A stretch of DNA of 64,000 nt from Paeniglutamicibacter quisquiliarum (GTDB lineage Bacteria > Actinomycetota > Actinomycetes > Actinomycetales > Micrococcaceae). Under the pieces are notes generated by a model. That model searched no databases. It had not been told where the DNA came from and saw only the letters and a program-made list of their open reading frames with translations. The position numbers and the translations under genes were made by a program. How positions within the stretch are numbered: the first letter of the stretch is position 1; every line of letters begins with the position of its first letter. Positions 1 to 8,113 of the stretch are shown here, in pieces. The stretch lies in the NCBI RefSeq assembly GCF_019084045.1, contig NZ_JAHRED010000014.1, positions 1 through 64,000 on the forward strand. Reading direction: 5' to 3'.

Positions 1-132
1 CTTTCGGGCTACGCTGCGGTGCTCGGTGCGAGAAACAACTCTACGCCCATCCCGCCCGAATGTCCAAACGGCAGGAACCCGCACCACCAAGGGTCCGCAA
101 ACCCCGCAAAGACGGGGAATAACCCCTTCTTG

Positions 133-153
133 GAACGGCCTTTCGGGCCGTTC
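133..153. terminator. Hairpin upstream of the first gene, probable terminator
   Basis: An 8-bp perfect stem (GAACGGCC / GGCCGTTC) with a 5-nt loop. A second, weaker hairpin (CCCCG / CGGGG) lies at 102-117. No gene is supported in positions 1-218, so these hairpins most likely end a transcript that enters from the left of the window. The short open frame across this stretch has no recognisable protein features. Confidence 0.5.
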
Positions 154-206
154 GGGGGGAATCTCCAACTGAGCCCTGCATCACAACGCCGCCACCTGGC
201 CGGTCA

Positions 207-212
207 TAGACT
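207..212 (+). promoter_or_regulatory. Putative -10 element (TAGACT) of a leaderless promoter for the nitronate monooxygenase gene
   Basis: TAGACT fits the actinobacterial -10 pattern TANNNT and ends 6 nt before the ATG at 219. That spacing puts the transcription start at or next to the start codon. There is no Shine-Dalgarno sequence before this gene. No convincing -35 element is visible. The same arrangement recurs before several genes in this window. Confidence 0.4.
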
Positions 213-218
213 GAAAAC

Positions 219-1235
219 ATGCCTGAACTTCCAGTAGACGCATCGGCCAGACTCCAGCCCCTTAACTCTTTGCAACAGATACTCGGCTACACGGAGCCCA
301 TCTTCAATGCCCCGATGGCCGGGGCGGCCGGCGGCGCGCTGGCCGCCGCCGTATCGGCAGCCGGTGGCTTTGGCATGTTGGGTATCGGCGGCAATGTCAC
401 CAAGGAATGGATCGACAGTGAAGCGTCACTGGCCGCGTCCTCCGGCCGGGGCTGGGGTGCCGGCCTGATGGCATGGGTCCTGGCGAAAAACATGGATCCG
501 CTCGAGCATGTGCTGGCCCATGGACCATCGTTTGTCTGCATCAGCTTTGGCGAACCAGGACCCGCCGCCGCCCTGGCACATGAGTCCGGGTCCCTGGTGG
601 GAATGCAGGTTGGCAATGCGGCAGAACTTTCCCGCGCCCTTGAGGACGACATCGACGTGGTGATCTGCCGCGGCAATGAAGGCGGAGGTCATGGGCGCAA
701 TGAAGTGTCCACCCTTCCCCTGCTTCAGCTGGCCCTGGAAAGGACCGGCAAGCCGGTCATTGCCGCCGGTGGCCTGGCCACGGCTGCCGGGGTAGCCGCC
801 GTCCTGGGTTCGGGCGCTTCGGCCGCATGGATCGGCACGCGCTTCGCCGCGGCCACCGAATCCATGAGCCACCGAAATATCAAGGAGGCCATTGGGGCGG
901 CCGGCATCGACGACACCGTATACACGAGCGCCTTCGACATCGCCCAGCGCATAGACTGGCCGGTCCATTACGGCGGCAGGGCCCTGCGCAACGACTTCAG
1001 CGACACCTGGGCCAGCGACATCGATGCACTCAAGGCAGCCGTCGGTGCCGACGACACCCTGACCAAGCATGTCGACGGCGCCCGTGCGAAGGGCGATATT
1101 TCCCTGGCCCCGGTCTATGCCGGCCAGTCAGCGGGGCTGTCGAAAGCGGGGCAAGGCGCCGCCGAGATTGTTGCGGACCTTGCCGGATTCCGTTCGGTGC
1201 TCCAGCGGGCCGCCCGGCGCTGGGAAACCGCCTGA
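219..1235 (+). CDS. Nitronate monooxygenase / 2-nitropropane dioxygenase family FMN protein
   Basis: 338 aa, predicted soluble TIM-barrel flavoprotein. The N-terminus carries the family's substrate-side segment (APMAG, residues 31-35, then a Gly/Ala-rich helix). GNEGGGHGR at 152-160 includes the conserved His (H158) that acts as catalytic base in nitronate monooxygenases. The AAGGLATAAGVAAVLGSGA stretch (182-200) is the FMN phosphate-binding loop. The family oxidises alkyl nitronates, and some members have other flavin-dependent roles such as enoyl reduction, so the substrate is not certain. The ATG start has no Shine-Dalgarno but sits 6 nt after a -10-like box. The gene is convergent with panC, 19 bp away, and stands alone. 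Confidence 0.85.
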   Translation: MPELPVDASARLQPLNSLQQILGYTEPIFNAPMAGAAGGALAAAVSAAGGFGMLGIGGNVTKEWIDSEASLAASSGRGWGAGLMAWVLAKNMDPLEHVLAHGPSFVCISFGEPGPAAALAHESGSLVGMQVGNAAELSRALEDDIDVVICRGNEGGGHGRNEVSTLPLLQLALERTGKPVIAAGGLATAAGVAAVLGSGASAAWIGTRFAAATESMSHRNIKEAIGAAGIDDTVYTSAFDIAQRIDWPVHYGGRALRNDFSDTWASDIDALKAAVGADDTLTKHVDGARAKGDISLAPVYAGQSAGLSKAGQGAAEIVADLAGFRSVLQRAARRWETA

Positions 1236-1254
1236 GCGATTCGGGCCCGTCGGC

Positions 1255-2190
1255 TCAGTAGCCCAGTGTCATGTTGTCGATAAGCCGGACCCCGCCGACC
1301 TTCGCGGCCACCAGCAGCAGGCCCTCCCCGGTGAACGGGGTGTCCTGGCAATTGAAGGCCAGCTCCTTCAGGGTGCGCGGATCTACCAGCTCGAAGTAGT
1401 CGAGTTCCACGAGCGGTTCCATGTCGAAGAGCCCCGCGGCGTCCTCCAGGTACAGCGGTTCGTGGCGGTCGGCCCGTTCCTTGACCAGGACCAGGGCCCG
1501 GTGGATCACCAGTGCCGCTTTCGCCTGCTCCCCGGTGAGGAACTGGTTCCTGCTGGAAAGCGCCAGGCCCTCGGCGCTGCGGATGATGGGCACCGAGCGG
1601 ATCTCGACCGGGTAGTTCAGGTCCGCCACCATGCGGTTGATGAGCACCAGCTGCTGCGCATCCTTTTGCCCGAAGTAGGCGCGGTAGGAGACCGGGACCC
1701 CGAGCGTGGCCGGCGGCATGGCAAAGTGAAGCAGCTTGGCCACCACCGCGAGCATCCCGTCGAAGTGCCCCGGGCGCGAGGCACCCTCGAATTTCGATCC
1801 CAGTTCACCGGAATCGAGCCTGACCAGCGGACGCCCGTCGGGGTAGACCTCGGTCGCCTCGGGGGCGAAGACGATGTCGGCGCCGGCGCGGGCCAGGATC
1901 TCGACATCGGCCTCGAGCGTGCGCGGGTACCTGGCAAAATCCTGGGCATCGTTGAACTGCAGCTCGTTGACGAAGATGCTGACCACCAGCACGTCGTTCT
2001 GCGCCCGGGCGGTGGACACCAGCGACTCGTGCCCCGAGTGCAGGGCGCCCATGGTGGGCACCAGGCCCAGGGTGGCGGTGCCGTGCTCCGGTGCCTTCGC
2101 TTCGATGGCCTGCGCCATGGCCGCCGAAAGCTCGGCCGCGGTGCGGACGATGCGGGGGGTGCGGTCGGCTGGGTCTGCTGGGATGCTCAC
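1255..2190 (-). CDS. panC: Pantothenate synthetase (pantoate--beta-alanine ligase)
   Basis: 311 aa, normal length for PanC. It condenses pantoate with beta-alanine through a pantoyl-adenylate, the last step of vitamin B5 synthesis, in the cytoplasm. Visible motifs are [10 protein letters not shown] (45-54, the nucleotidyltransferase HxGH signature), [13 protein letters not shown] (141-153), YFGQKDAQQ (172-180, pantoate and ATP binding) and LSSRN (211-215). The start is GTG at 2190. A -10-like TAAACT (minus strand) ends 6 nt upstream, so panC may have its own leaderless promoter although it follows the DUF2520 gene by only 34 bp. That neighbour resembles ketopantoate reductase-type Rossmann proteins, which suggests a pathway link. 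panD and panB are not in the window. Confidence 0.97.
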   Translation of the reverse strand: MSIPADPADRTPRIVRTAAELSAAMAQAIEAKAPEHGTATLGLVPTMGALHSGHESLVSTARAQNDVLVVSIFVNELQFNDAQDFARYPRTLEADVEILARAGADIVFAPEATEVYPDGRPLVRLDSGELGSKFEGASRPGHFDGMLAVVAKLLHFAMPPATLGVPVSYRAYFGQKDAQQLVLINRMVADLNYPVEIRSVPIIRSAEGLALSSRNQFLTGEQAKAALVIHRALVLVKERADRHEPLYLEDAAGLFDMEPLVELDYFELVDPRTLKELAFNCQDTPFTGEGLLLVAAKVGGVRLIDNMTLGY

Positions 2191-2196
2191 CGGTCC

Positions 2197-2202
2197 AGTT
2201 TA
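2197..2202 (-). promoter_or_regulatory. Putative -10 element (TAAACT) of a leaderless promoter for panC
   Basis: On the minus strand TAAACT matches TANNNT and is followed by 6 nt and the GTG start of panC. There is no Shine-Dalgarno sequence. This would let panC be expressed independently of the upstream folate and PH-domain genes. No clear -35 element is seen. Confidence 0.35.
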
Positions 2203-2224
2203 TCCGCGGGTGCCGTCGATGGCC

Positions 2225-3121
2225 CTAGTCCGTGGGCGCGCCCAGCGCGGCCAGGATCCCCTCGAGGGTTTCCCGGCCGATCAATCCGCGGGCATGGGCA
2301 CGCAGCGCCGTCGCCCGGCTCATCGCCAGGTAGCCCGCGCGGGTGTCCTCCCCGATGTCCTCCCCGGCCAGCGCGGCACGGTGCGCGGCAACAGTTTGCA
2401 CGTCCCCGCGGGCCACCGGCCCGGTCAGTGCGCCCTCCCCGGAGGCCAGCGCATTTTCCAGCGAGGCGCGCATGAGTGCGGAGAGCACCCGTTCGGGGCG
2501 TTCGATGCCGATGCCAGCCAGGATGCCCGCGGCCTGTCCGGCGACCGTGACCAGGTGGTTGGAGGCGTGCGACAGGGCCGCGTGGTACTTGACCCGGTCC
2601 TGCTCGGCGATGACCACCGGTTCGCCGCCCATCTCCACCACGAGCGCCTGGGCGATGGGCAGAACCATGTTCGAGGCGCTCACCCCGAAGACGCAGTCGC
2701 CGAGCCGCTCCAGGTCCATGCTCATCCCGGTGAAGGTCATGGCCGGGTGGATGGCCAGCCCGATGGCGCCTGCGGCCATCGCCGGGGCCAGCACCTCGGT
2801 GCCGTAGCGCCCGGCGGTGTGCACGACCAGCTGGCCGGCCTGCCAGTGGCCCGCCGCGGCGAGCCCGGAAACCAGGTCAGCCAGCGCGTCGTCGGGTACC
2901 GCCAGGATGACAAGTTCGGCGCGGCGCAGGATCTCGGGGATCTCCAGCACCGGCACGTCGGGAAGGAGCAGTTCTGCGCGTTCCCGTGAGGCCTGAGAGA
3001 CGGCATGGACGCCGACCACCTGGTGCTCGGCGGCGCGCAGTGCGGCCCCCAGCACGGCGCCGACCTTGCCGGCGCCGATGACGCCGACCCCCAGCCGTCC
3101 CGGCTTGCCCGTGTTCCTCAT
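2225..3121 (-). CDS. DUF2520 / Rossmann-like NAD(P)-binding protein, putative pantothenate-linked reductase
   Basis: 298 aa. The N-terminus has a Rossmann dinucleotide fold (GVIGAGKVG, residues 13-21) and the rest matches the DUF2520 all-helical C-terminal domain, an arrangement like ketopantoate and pyrroline-5-carboxylate reductases. VILAVPDDALADLV and the HPAMTFTG segment (substrate side) are typical of the family. The start is ATG at 3121; this overlaps the stop of the PH-domain gene upstream by 4 bp (ATGA), so translation is probably coupled. It sits directly upstream of panC, as in many actinobacteria, which supports a role in pantoate supply. The substrate is not proven from sequence. 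Any apparent frame extension far upstream belongs to overlapping genes in other frames. Confidence 0.85.
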   Translation of the reverse strand: MRNTGKPGRLGVGVIGAGKVGAVLGAALRAAEHQVVGVHAVSQASRERAELLLPDVPVLEIPEILRRAELVILAVPDDALADLVSGLAAAGHWQAGQLVVHTAGRYGTEVLAPAMAAGAIGLAIHPAMTFTGMSMDLERLGDCVFGVSASNMVLPIAQALVVEMGGEPVVIAEQDRVKYHAALSHASNHLVTVAGQAAGILAGIGIERPERVLSALMRASLENALASGEGALTGPVARGDVQTVAAHRAALAGEDIGEDTRAGYLAMSRATALRAHARGLIGRETLEGILAALGAPTD

Positions 3122-4662
3122 GCGTCCCCCAGCCAGTGGTTTGAATCGGTTTGCCTTCGTGCCGCGGCGGCACGGTCGGCCTGCTCCAGGAACAATTCCC
3201 GTCCCGAGCCGATGTCGAGCTGGCGCACTATCGGCACGACCGGACCGGGGATGGTGGCCAGCCACAGGTCCACCACGTCCAGGCGCCGCGCCAGCGGGCC
3301 CTGGCGCAGGGACAGGCCCTGGGTGCGCGCGTGCGGCACGATGGCGACGGTGCGGTGCAGCGCGCCGTTGCGCGCCACCAGTGCGGTGTCGGTCAGCGCG
3401 TATCCCTGCCTGCGGTAGGCCAGCGGCGCGAGCGGCCGGATCCTGGGCGGTGAGACCACGAAGCCGTGGTCGGTGCCGCTTCCGTTGAGGGCGGCGGCAA
3501 AGAACTCGCGCGGCGCCTCGACCCCGGGGGCCGGCAGCACGACCGAAAGCACAGCCAAAACGTCCTCGAAGGTGCCCACCGGCAGCAGCACGCTGCGTTG
3601 TTCGGCGTCGTTGGCGGCCCCGCCCCCGATGCCGGCGACGTTCACCGAGACCTTGTACCAGCCCAGCTTCCGCCAGAGGAAGGGGGCGGAGACCTTGATG
3701 GCCTGCACCCTGCCCGGGGGAACCGTCTGGTGGCGGGTGTCGAGCAGGCCGTAGCCCAGGCGCAGCCCGTCGGCGCTGGTGGCGGCCTTGAAGTTGTAGC
3801 CGGTGTTGAGGTTGTTCCACAGCGCCCCGGCCATGCCCAGCAGCGCCGGCAGCAGGTAGAACGGGGCGAAGCCGTCGATGTTTGACATGGCAATTCCGAG
3901 CCCGATGATGGCCAGCACCATGAACACCGTGGAGGGGCGCAGCAGGATCGAGCCCGCGAGCCGGCCCAGCGGGACGCTGGCGACCACGCGCTCGCTCGCG
4001 GCCAGGGAGATGTAGGGAGCCGCCTCGGCGGAAACCACCGGAGCCGCATCGGCCGGGGCGGTTTCCGGGCTCCCCATATCCGCCCCGTCGCCGGCCGGTG
4101 CCGCCGACGGGGCGACGGGTGCCGGGGGCACGGAGCTGTCCTTCAGCCCGGCGGCGCGGGCCAGGATGGCATTGCGCAGCTCGTGGGCCTCGGAGAGCTT
4201 CACGAAGGCCAGGTTCATCGCGGCGGAGCCCGAGTCGGCGACGTCGAAGCGCAGCTCGGCGAGCCCGAAGATGCGGGCGACCAGCGGCTGGACAATGTCG
4301 ATCGACTGCACCCGGTCGATGCGGGCCTGGCGCTGCTGGCGGAAGACCATTCCGGAATTCACGTTCACGTGGCGGTCGGTGATCTGGTACTTGGTGAACC
4401 ACCAGGTGCCGAAGAACCCCAACAGGATCAGCAGCAGGATGCCGCCGCCGATGAGCAGCGACACCAGCAGCGGGGCGCCGGAGACGAAGTCCGGCCCGGG
4501 ATTTGGCTCTTCCTCGCCGAAGAGCGAGGACAGCGTGTTTTGCCCGTAGACGAAGGCGATGGCGACCACCGCGAGCCAGCCGCGCACCAGGGGGGAGACC
4601 GGGTGGACCCGGTGCCACGGCGCCTCGGACCCGCCGTGCCCCGGGGCCGGTTCGGGGTTCAC
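3118..4662 (-). CDS. Large PH-domain (bPH_2, YdbT-like) membrane protein
   Basis: 514 aa from a GTG at 4662 that overlaps the previous stop (GTGA). Two membrane segments near residues 27-46 and 62-88 are followed by a bacterial pleckstrin-homology domain (about 89-165, with ITDRHVNVNSG and RQARIDRVQSIDIVQ). A low-complexity Pro/Ala linker (about 170-225), a second membrane pair (about 245-290) and two further PH-like repeats follow (SADGLRLGYGLLDTRHQTVP, then ALTDTALVARNGALHRT near the C-terminus). This is the YdbT architecture. YdbS/YdbT pairs are inner-membrane proteins; in Bacillus they affect resistance to antimicrobial compounds, otherwise the role is unclear. The smaller partner overlaps it immediately upstream. 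Confidence 0.85.
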   Translation of the reverse strand: MNPEPAPGHGGSEAPWHRVHPVSPLVRGWLAVVAIAFVYGQNTLSSLFGEEEPNPGPDFVSGAPLLVSLLIGGGILLLILLGFFGTWWFTKYQITDRHVNVNSGMVFRQQRQARIDRVQSIDIVQPLVARIFGLAELRFDVADSGSAAMNLAFVKLSEAHELRNAILARAAGLKDSSVPPAPVAPSAAPAGDGADMGSPETAPADAAPVVSAEAAPYISLAASERVVASVPLGRLAGSILLRPSTVFMVLAIIGLGIAMSNIDGFAPFYLLPALLGMAGALWNNLNTGYNFKAATSADGLRLGYGLLDTRHQTVPPGRVQAIKVSAPFLWRKLGWYKVSVNVAGIGGGAANDAEQRSVLLPVGTFEDVLAVLSVVLPAPGVEAPREFFAAALNGSGTDHGFVVSPPRIRPLAPLAYRRQGYALTDTALVARNGALHRTVAIVPHARTQGLSLRQGPLARRLDVVDLWLATIPGPVVPIVRQLDIGSGRELFLEQADRAAAARRQTDSNHWLGDA

Positions 4663-5171
4663 AGCCCGGCCAAACGCGATTCGCCGCGGGCCGCCAGCTG
4701 CTCCCGCAGGCGCGTGCCCTCGGCCAGGGGCAGTCCGGGGATCTCCGCGGTGGCGTCGGCCGCGGCGGTGTGCAGCTTGACCTTGCACAGCCCCAGCATC
4801 CGGTCGATCGGGCCCACTGCCACGTCGACGAATTGCATCCGGCCATAGGGAACCACCAGGACCCGTTGGAACATCAGGCCCTGGCGCACCAGCAGGTCGT
4901 CCTCGCGTTCGGCGTAGCCGATCGCGGCGACCTGCCGCGGGATCAACAGCAGGCGCACGATTTCGATCGCCAGCACGACTGCGGGGGCGGCGATGGCCAG
5001 CCAGAGCGGGAATCCGCTCCACACCCCGAACCGGTTCAGCACCAGCGGCACGCACAGCACCACCAGTGTCACCAGGGCGCCAACGGCCCAACCCGCCATG
5101 CGGACCTTCGCGTAGCTCGGGGACACCCGGGTCCAGTGGATTCCGGCCGGGTCAATTGGTTCCTGCGGCAT
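4659..5171 (-). CDS. Small PH-domain (bPH_2, YdbS-like) membrane protein
   Basis: 170 aa from the ATG at 5171. Two hydrophobic segments (about 27-47 and 55-76) precede one bacterial PH domain (about 77-155) with the family signature RQGLMFQRVLVVPYGRMQFV followed by DRMLGLCKVKLHTAAA. It overlaps the larger YdbT-like gene by 4 bp and the DUF3180 gene upstream by 20 bp. The pair is therefore translated from one message and probably forms a membrane complex. A longer reading from 5252 would enter the coding region of the DUF3180 gene and lacks family-like sequence, so the internal ATG is preferred. Confidence 0.87.
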   Translation of the reverse strand: MPQEPIDPAGIHWTRVSPSYAKVRMAGWAVGALVTLVVLCVPLVLNRFGVWSGFPLWLAIAAPAVVLAIEIVRLLLIPRQVAAIGYAEREDDLLVRQGLMFQRVLVVPYGRMQFVDVAVGPIDRMLGLCKVKLHTAAADATAEIPGLPLAEGTRLREQLAARGESRLAGL

Positions 5172-5652
5172 AGCCTTCCTCGTCCTTGCCCTCGGTCTTG
5201 GCCGCCGGGTCTGAGGGATCTTCCGGGGGCAGCTTGCAGAACTGTTCCACAACCCATCCCACGATAACCATCACCAGGGCACCGCCGATCATCACCAAGG
5301 ATGATTTCACCGCCGCGCTGCCCATTCCGCCGGCGGCGAGCAGGCCCAGCAGGATCCCGCCGTGCCATCCGGCGATCGTGGATCCGGCGTACACGCTGGC
5401 CTGGGCGAGCACCAGGGTCCGGGCCGCGGCAATGGGGTTCACGCGCTTCTTGGTTCGTCCGCTCGTGTAGGCCTTGATCCGGATGCCCATGACCAGGGTG
5501 AGCAGGCAGGCGGCCCCCATGGTCACCAGGGAGGTCCAGTGCAGCACCGGCACCGGGTAGCCACGGGTCGTGGCAAAGATCTGCAGGGCGTAGCCGCCCA
5601 CGACGCCTATCACCAGCACCGTGAAGACCCACAGGGGCCGCAGCGAGTTCAT
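5152..5652 (-). CDS. DUF3180 family membrane protein
   Basis: 166 aa with four predicted membrane helices (about 8-28, 39-59, 79-110 in two parts, 118-138). Its Arg-rich loop between helices 2 and 3 (RTKKRVNP) and position right after folK match the actinobacterial DUF3180 family, which is almost always found in this folate-gene context. The function is unknown. The C-terminus is charged and cytoplasmic (PEDPSDPAAKTEGKDEEGY). It starts 4 bp after the folK stop and ends inside the next PH-domain gene, so it is firmly part of the operon. Confidence 0.9.
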   Translation of the reverse strand: MNSLRPLWVFTVLVIGVVGGYALQIFATTRGYPVPVLHWTSLVTMGAACLLTLVMGIRIKAYTSGRTKKRVNPIAAARTLVLAQASVYAGSTIAGWHGGILLGLLAAGGMGSAAVKSSLVMIGGALVMVIVGWVVEQFCKLPPEDPSDPAAKTEGKDEEGYAAGTN

Positions 5653-5656
5653 GGCC

Positions 5657-6148
5657 CTAGGCCCCCGCTTCGGCGCGGACGATGTCCGGGGTGTCGGCCG
5701 CGGCGGCGGCCAGGGAGGCCACCGGCTTCCCGGAAAGCAGGGCGTCCGGTTCCATCCAGGACCACGGCAGCAGCACGAAACCGCGTGTCGCCGCCCGCGG
5801 GTGCGGCAACGTCAGCACCGGGTCTTCGCTGGTTTCATCCCCGTAGGTGATCACGTCGATGTCCAGAGTGCGCGGCCCCCAGCGCACCTCGCGGGTGCGG
5901 TGGTGCGCGGCCTCGATCTCCTGGCAGGCCAAGAGCAGTTCACGCGGGGCCAGGTCGGTGTCGATGCGCACCACCAGGTTCAGGAAGTCGGGTTGCCCGG
6001 CCGGCCCGCCCACGGGCTTGGTCACCGCGGTGTCGGAGACCTTCAGCACCTCGATGCCCTCGGTGGCGGCCAGCCGTGCAACGGCGGCCTGGAGCGTTCC
6101 GGCACGTTCGCCCAGGTTCGAGCCCAGGGCAAGGATGCAGGAAACCAT
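5657..6148 (-). CDS. folK: 2-amino-4-hydroxy-6-hydroxymethyldihydropteridine diphosphokinase (HPPK)
   Basis: 163 aa. It transfers pyrophosphate from ATP to 6-hydroxymethyl-dihydropterin, feeding dihydropteroate synthase in folate synthesis. The motifs ALGSNLG (7-13), the PVGGPAGQPDFLN pterin and loop region (45-57), RWGPRTLDIDVI (89-100, Mg/ATP site) and LTLPHPR (112-118) are all present. The ATG at 6148 is preferred because GGGAG lies 8 nt upstream. A GTG at 6157, overlapping the folB stop as GTGA, is the alternative. It lies in folE-folP-folB-folK order, which reflects the pathway. Confidence 0.96.
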   Translation of the reverse strand: MVSCILALGSNLGERAGTLQAAVARLAATEGIEVLKVSDTAVTKPVGGPAGQPDFLNLVVRIDTDLAPRELLLACQEIEAAHHRTREVRWGPRTLDIDVITYGDETSEDPVLTLPHPRAATRGFVLLPWSWMEPDALLSGKPVASLAAAAADTPDIVRAEAGA

Positions 6149-6153
6149 GGGGC

Positions 6154-6522
6154 TCACTCCCGTTCGCGGTAAATATGGATGGTGACGTCGGTAAACGTCA
6201 CGGTGATCGGGGCCTTGGGCTTGTGCACGATGACCTCCACCGCCGAGACGGTGCCGAAGGACGCCAGGATCGCCGCGGCGGTCTTCTCCGCCAGCGTCTC
6301 GATCAGGTCCCAGGGCCCGTCCTGGATCTGGGCCACCACCAGCTCACCGAGCTCGCCGTAGTGCGCGGTGTCGTCGACGTCGTCGCTGGCCGCGGCCTTC
6401 CGGATGTCGGTGTGCAGCACCACGTCGAGCGTGAAGGGCTGCCCGTCGCGCTTCTCGTGCTCGAAGACGCCGTGGTGCCCGATCGCGGTGATGCCCGAAA
6501 GGGTGATGGTGTCGCTGCGCAT
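6154..6522 (-). CDS. folB: Dihydroneopterin aldolase
   Basis: 122 aa, normal for this small tunnelling-fold enzyme, which forms an octamer. It cleaves dihydroneopterin to hydroxymethyl-dihydropterin and glycolaldehyde. GITAIGHHGVFEHEKRDGQ (10-28) holds the conserved Glu that anchors the pterin, DTAHYGEL (51-58) the catalytic Tyr55, and VHKPKAPI (99-106) the catalytic Lys101. The ATG start at 6522 lies 21 bp after the folP stop, preceded by a G-rich stretch, and its end is adjacent to or overlaps folK. Confidence 0.96.
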   Translation of the reverse strand: MRSDTITLSGITAIGHHGVFEHEKRDGQPFTLDVVLHTDIRKAAASDDVDDTAHYGELGELVVAQIQDGPWDLIETLAEKTAAAILASFGTVSAVEVIVHKPKAPITVTFTDVTIHIYRERE

Positions 6523-6543
6523 GCTGCCCCCGGTCCCCGAGTC

Positions 6544-7461
6544 CTAGAGTGCCGGAACGCGGGCCGCGGACCAGGCGCGGGCGACCTTGATGGCGTCAAG
6601 GGAAGAGGGCACGTCGTGCACGCGCACACCCCAGGCGCCGTTGGCGGCGGCCAGCGCGCTGGTCGCCGCGGTTGCGGCGTCGCGCTGGGCCGGGGCGGCG
6701 GGCTTGCCGTCGACCGTCAGCAGGGCGCCGAGGAAGCGCTTGCGGCTGGTTCCCACCAGCACGCGGTGGCCCAGTGCGGTGAAGCGGTCAAGCGCGTTGA
6801 GCAGTTCCCAGTTGTGCTCGTGGTCCTTGGCGAAGCCGAGTCCCGGGTCCAGGATCAGGGCCTCGGGCTTGACCCCGGCTGCAATGAACCGCTCGCGCAG
6901 TTCCGTCAGCTCCGCCAGGACCTCGGTGACCACGTCGGTGTAGCTGGCCTCGGTGACCATCGAGGCGGCGTCCCCGCGGCGGTGCATCAGCACGTAGGGC
7001 GCGCCGGTCTCGGCCATCAGCGCGGGCATGTCCGGCTCGTGGGTCAGCCCGGAGACGTCGTTGATGATGTGGGCGCCGGCCTCCAGGGCGGCGCGGGCGG
7101 TGGAGGTGTGCATGGTGTCGACCGAGATGATCGCCCCGGCCTTGGCCAGCGCCTTGATGACCGGCAGGATGCGCTTCTGCTCCTCGGCGGGGTCGACCGG
7201 GTCGGCCCCGGGGCGGGTGGATTCCCCGCCGACGTCGATGATGTCCGCACCGCCGTAGTACATGCGCAGCCCGTGGGAGATGGCATCGTCGGCGTTGGTG
7301 TACTTCCCGCCGTCCGAAAAGGAATCCTCGGTGATGTTCAGGATGCCCATGACCAGGGTGCGGTCGACGGGCAGGTCGGCCAGGGTGCGGGCCGTGATTT
7401 TCTTGATGACAGGCAGCGGGCTGGTGGCCGGGCCGGTTCCGGGGATTGCTCCAAGTGACAT
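6544..7461 (-). CDS. folP: Dihydropteroate synthase
   Basis: 305 aa. It joins p-aminobenzoate to the pterin pyrophosphate and is the target of sulfonamides. MGILNITEDSFSDGG (38-52) and IDVGGESTRPGA (75-86) are the two pterin-binding signatures, and LVGTSRKRFLG near residue 240 contains the conserved Ser-Arg-Lys of the active site. It starts 9 bp after folE and is followed by folB. An N-terminal extension of about 25 residues before the barrel is slightly longer than in E. coli but common in actinobacteria. Confidence 0.97.
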   Translation of the reverse strand: MSLGAIPGTGPATSPLPVIKKITARTLADLPVDRTLVMGILNITEDSFSDGGKYTNADDAISHGLRMYYGGADIIDVGGESTRPGADPVDPAEEQKRILPVIKALAKAGAIISVDTMHTSTARAALEAGAHIINDVSGLTHEPDMPALMAETGAPYVLMHRRGDAASMVTEASYTDVVTEVLAELTELRERFIAAGVKPEALILDPGLGFAKDHEHNWELLNALDRFTALGHRVLVGTSRKRFLGALLTVDGKPAAPAQRDAATAATSALAAANGAWGVRVHDVPSSLDAIKVARAWSAARVPAL

Positions 7462-7470
7462 GGGGTTTAC

Positions 7471-8082
7471 CTACTTTCCGAGGATGAGGCTCATGGCCTC
7501 TGCGCGGGTGGCCGGCTCGCGGAGCTGGCCACGCACGGCGCTGGTGACGGTCTTGGCGCCCGGCTTGCGGACGCCCCGCATGGACATGCACATGTGTTCG
7601 CATTCGACCACGACGATGGCGCCGCGCGGGCTCAGGTGCTCCATGAGCGCCTCGACGATCTGGGTGGTCAGGCGCTCCTGGACCTGCGGGCGGCGTGCAA
7701 AGACCTCCACCAGGCGGGCCAGCTTGCTCAGGCCCGTGACCTTCCCCTCTGGTCCGGGGATGTAGCCGACGTGGGCGGTGCCGTGGAACGGCACCAGGTG
7801 GTGTTCGCAGGTCGAGTAGAACGGGATGTCCTTGACCAGGACCAGCTCGTCGTGTTCGATGTCGAATGTGGTGCTCAGGTGGTCCGCGGGGTCCTGGTGG
7901 AGCCCGGCAAAGAACTCCGCATAGGCCTTGGCAACGCGCTTGGGCGTCTCCACCAACCCGTCGCGGTCCGGGTCCTCGCCGATGGCGTGGAGGATCTCGC
8001 GCACCGCGTTTTCGATGCGGAGCAGGTCCACGCCGCCGAGGTCCTGGACGTTGTCATCTTCAAACTGATCGATCTCGTTCAC
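7471..8082 (-). CDS. folE: GTP cyclohydrolase I
   Basis: 203 aa. It converts GTP to dihydroneopterin triphosphate, the first committed step of folate synthesis. Zinc ligands are visible as C92 and H95 ([10 protein letters not shown], 90-99) and C165 ([10 protein letters not shown], 161-170). [20 protein letters not shown] (117-136) is the family signature. The start is GTG at 8082. Instead of a spaced Shine-Dalgarno there is a -10-like TAGGAT ending 7 nt upstream, so a leaderless start is possible even though ftsH ends only 31 bp upstream. Confidence 0.97.
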   Translation of the reverse strand: MNEIDQFEDDNVQDLGGVDLLRIENAVREILHAIGEDPDRDGLVETPKRVAKAYAEFFAGLHQDPADHLSTTFDIEHDELVLVKDIPFYSTCEHHLVPFHGTAHVGYIPGPEGKVTGLSKLARLVEVFARRPQVQERLTTQIVEALMEHLSPRGAIVVVECEHMCMSMRGVRKPGAKTVTSAVRGQLREPATRAEAMSLILGK

Positions 8083-8089
8083 CCTTCAG

Positions 8090-8095
8090 ATCCTA
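8090..8095 (-). promoter_or_regulatory. Putative -10 element (TAGGAT) of a leaderless promoter for folE
   Basis: On the minus strand TAGGAT is followed by 7 nt and the GTG of folE. It fits TANNNT with leaderless spacing. It lies between the ftsH stop and folE, so it would give the folate genes a promoter separate from ftsH. No strong -35 sequence is visible. Confidence 0.4.
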
Positions 8096-8113
8096 GCCTG
8101 TGTGTGCGATCGG

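Noticed and set aside
19-237. 72-codon frame at the left edge
   Set aside because: Runs through two hairpins and overlaps the start of the first gene; no ribosome-binding site or family features.
2225-4846. Open frame of 873 codons on the minus strand
   Set aside because: Only its last 298 codons are the DUF2520 protein. The upstream part lies in another frame of the two PH-domain genes and is Arg/Pro/Gly-rich shadow sequence.
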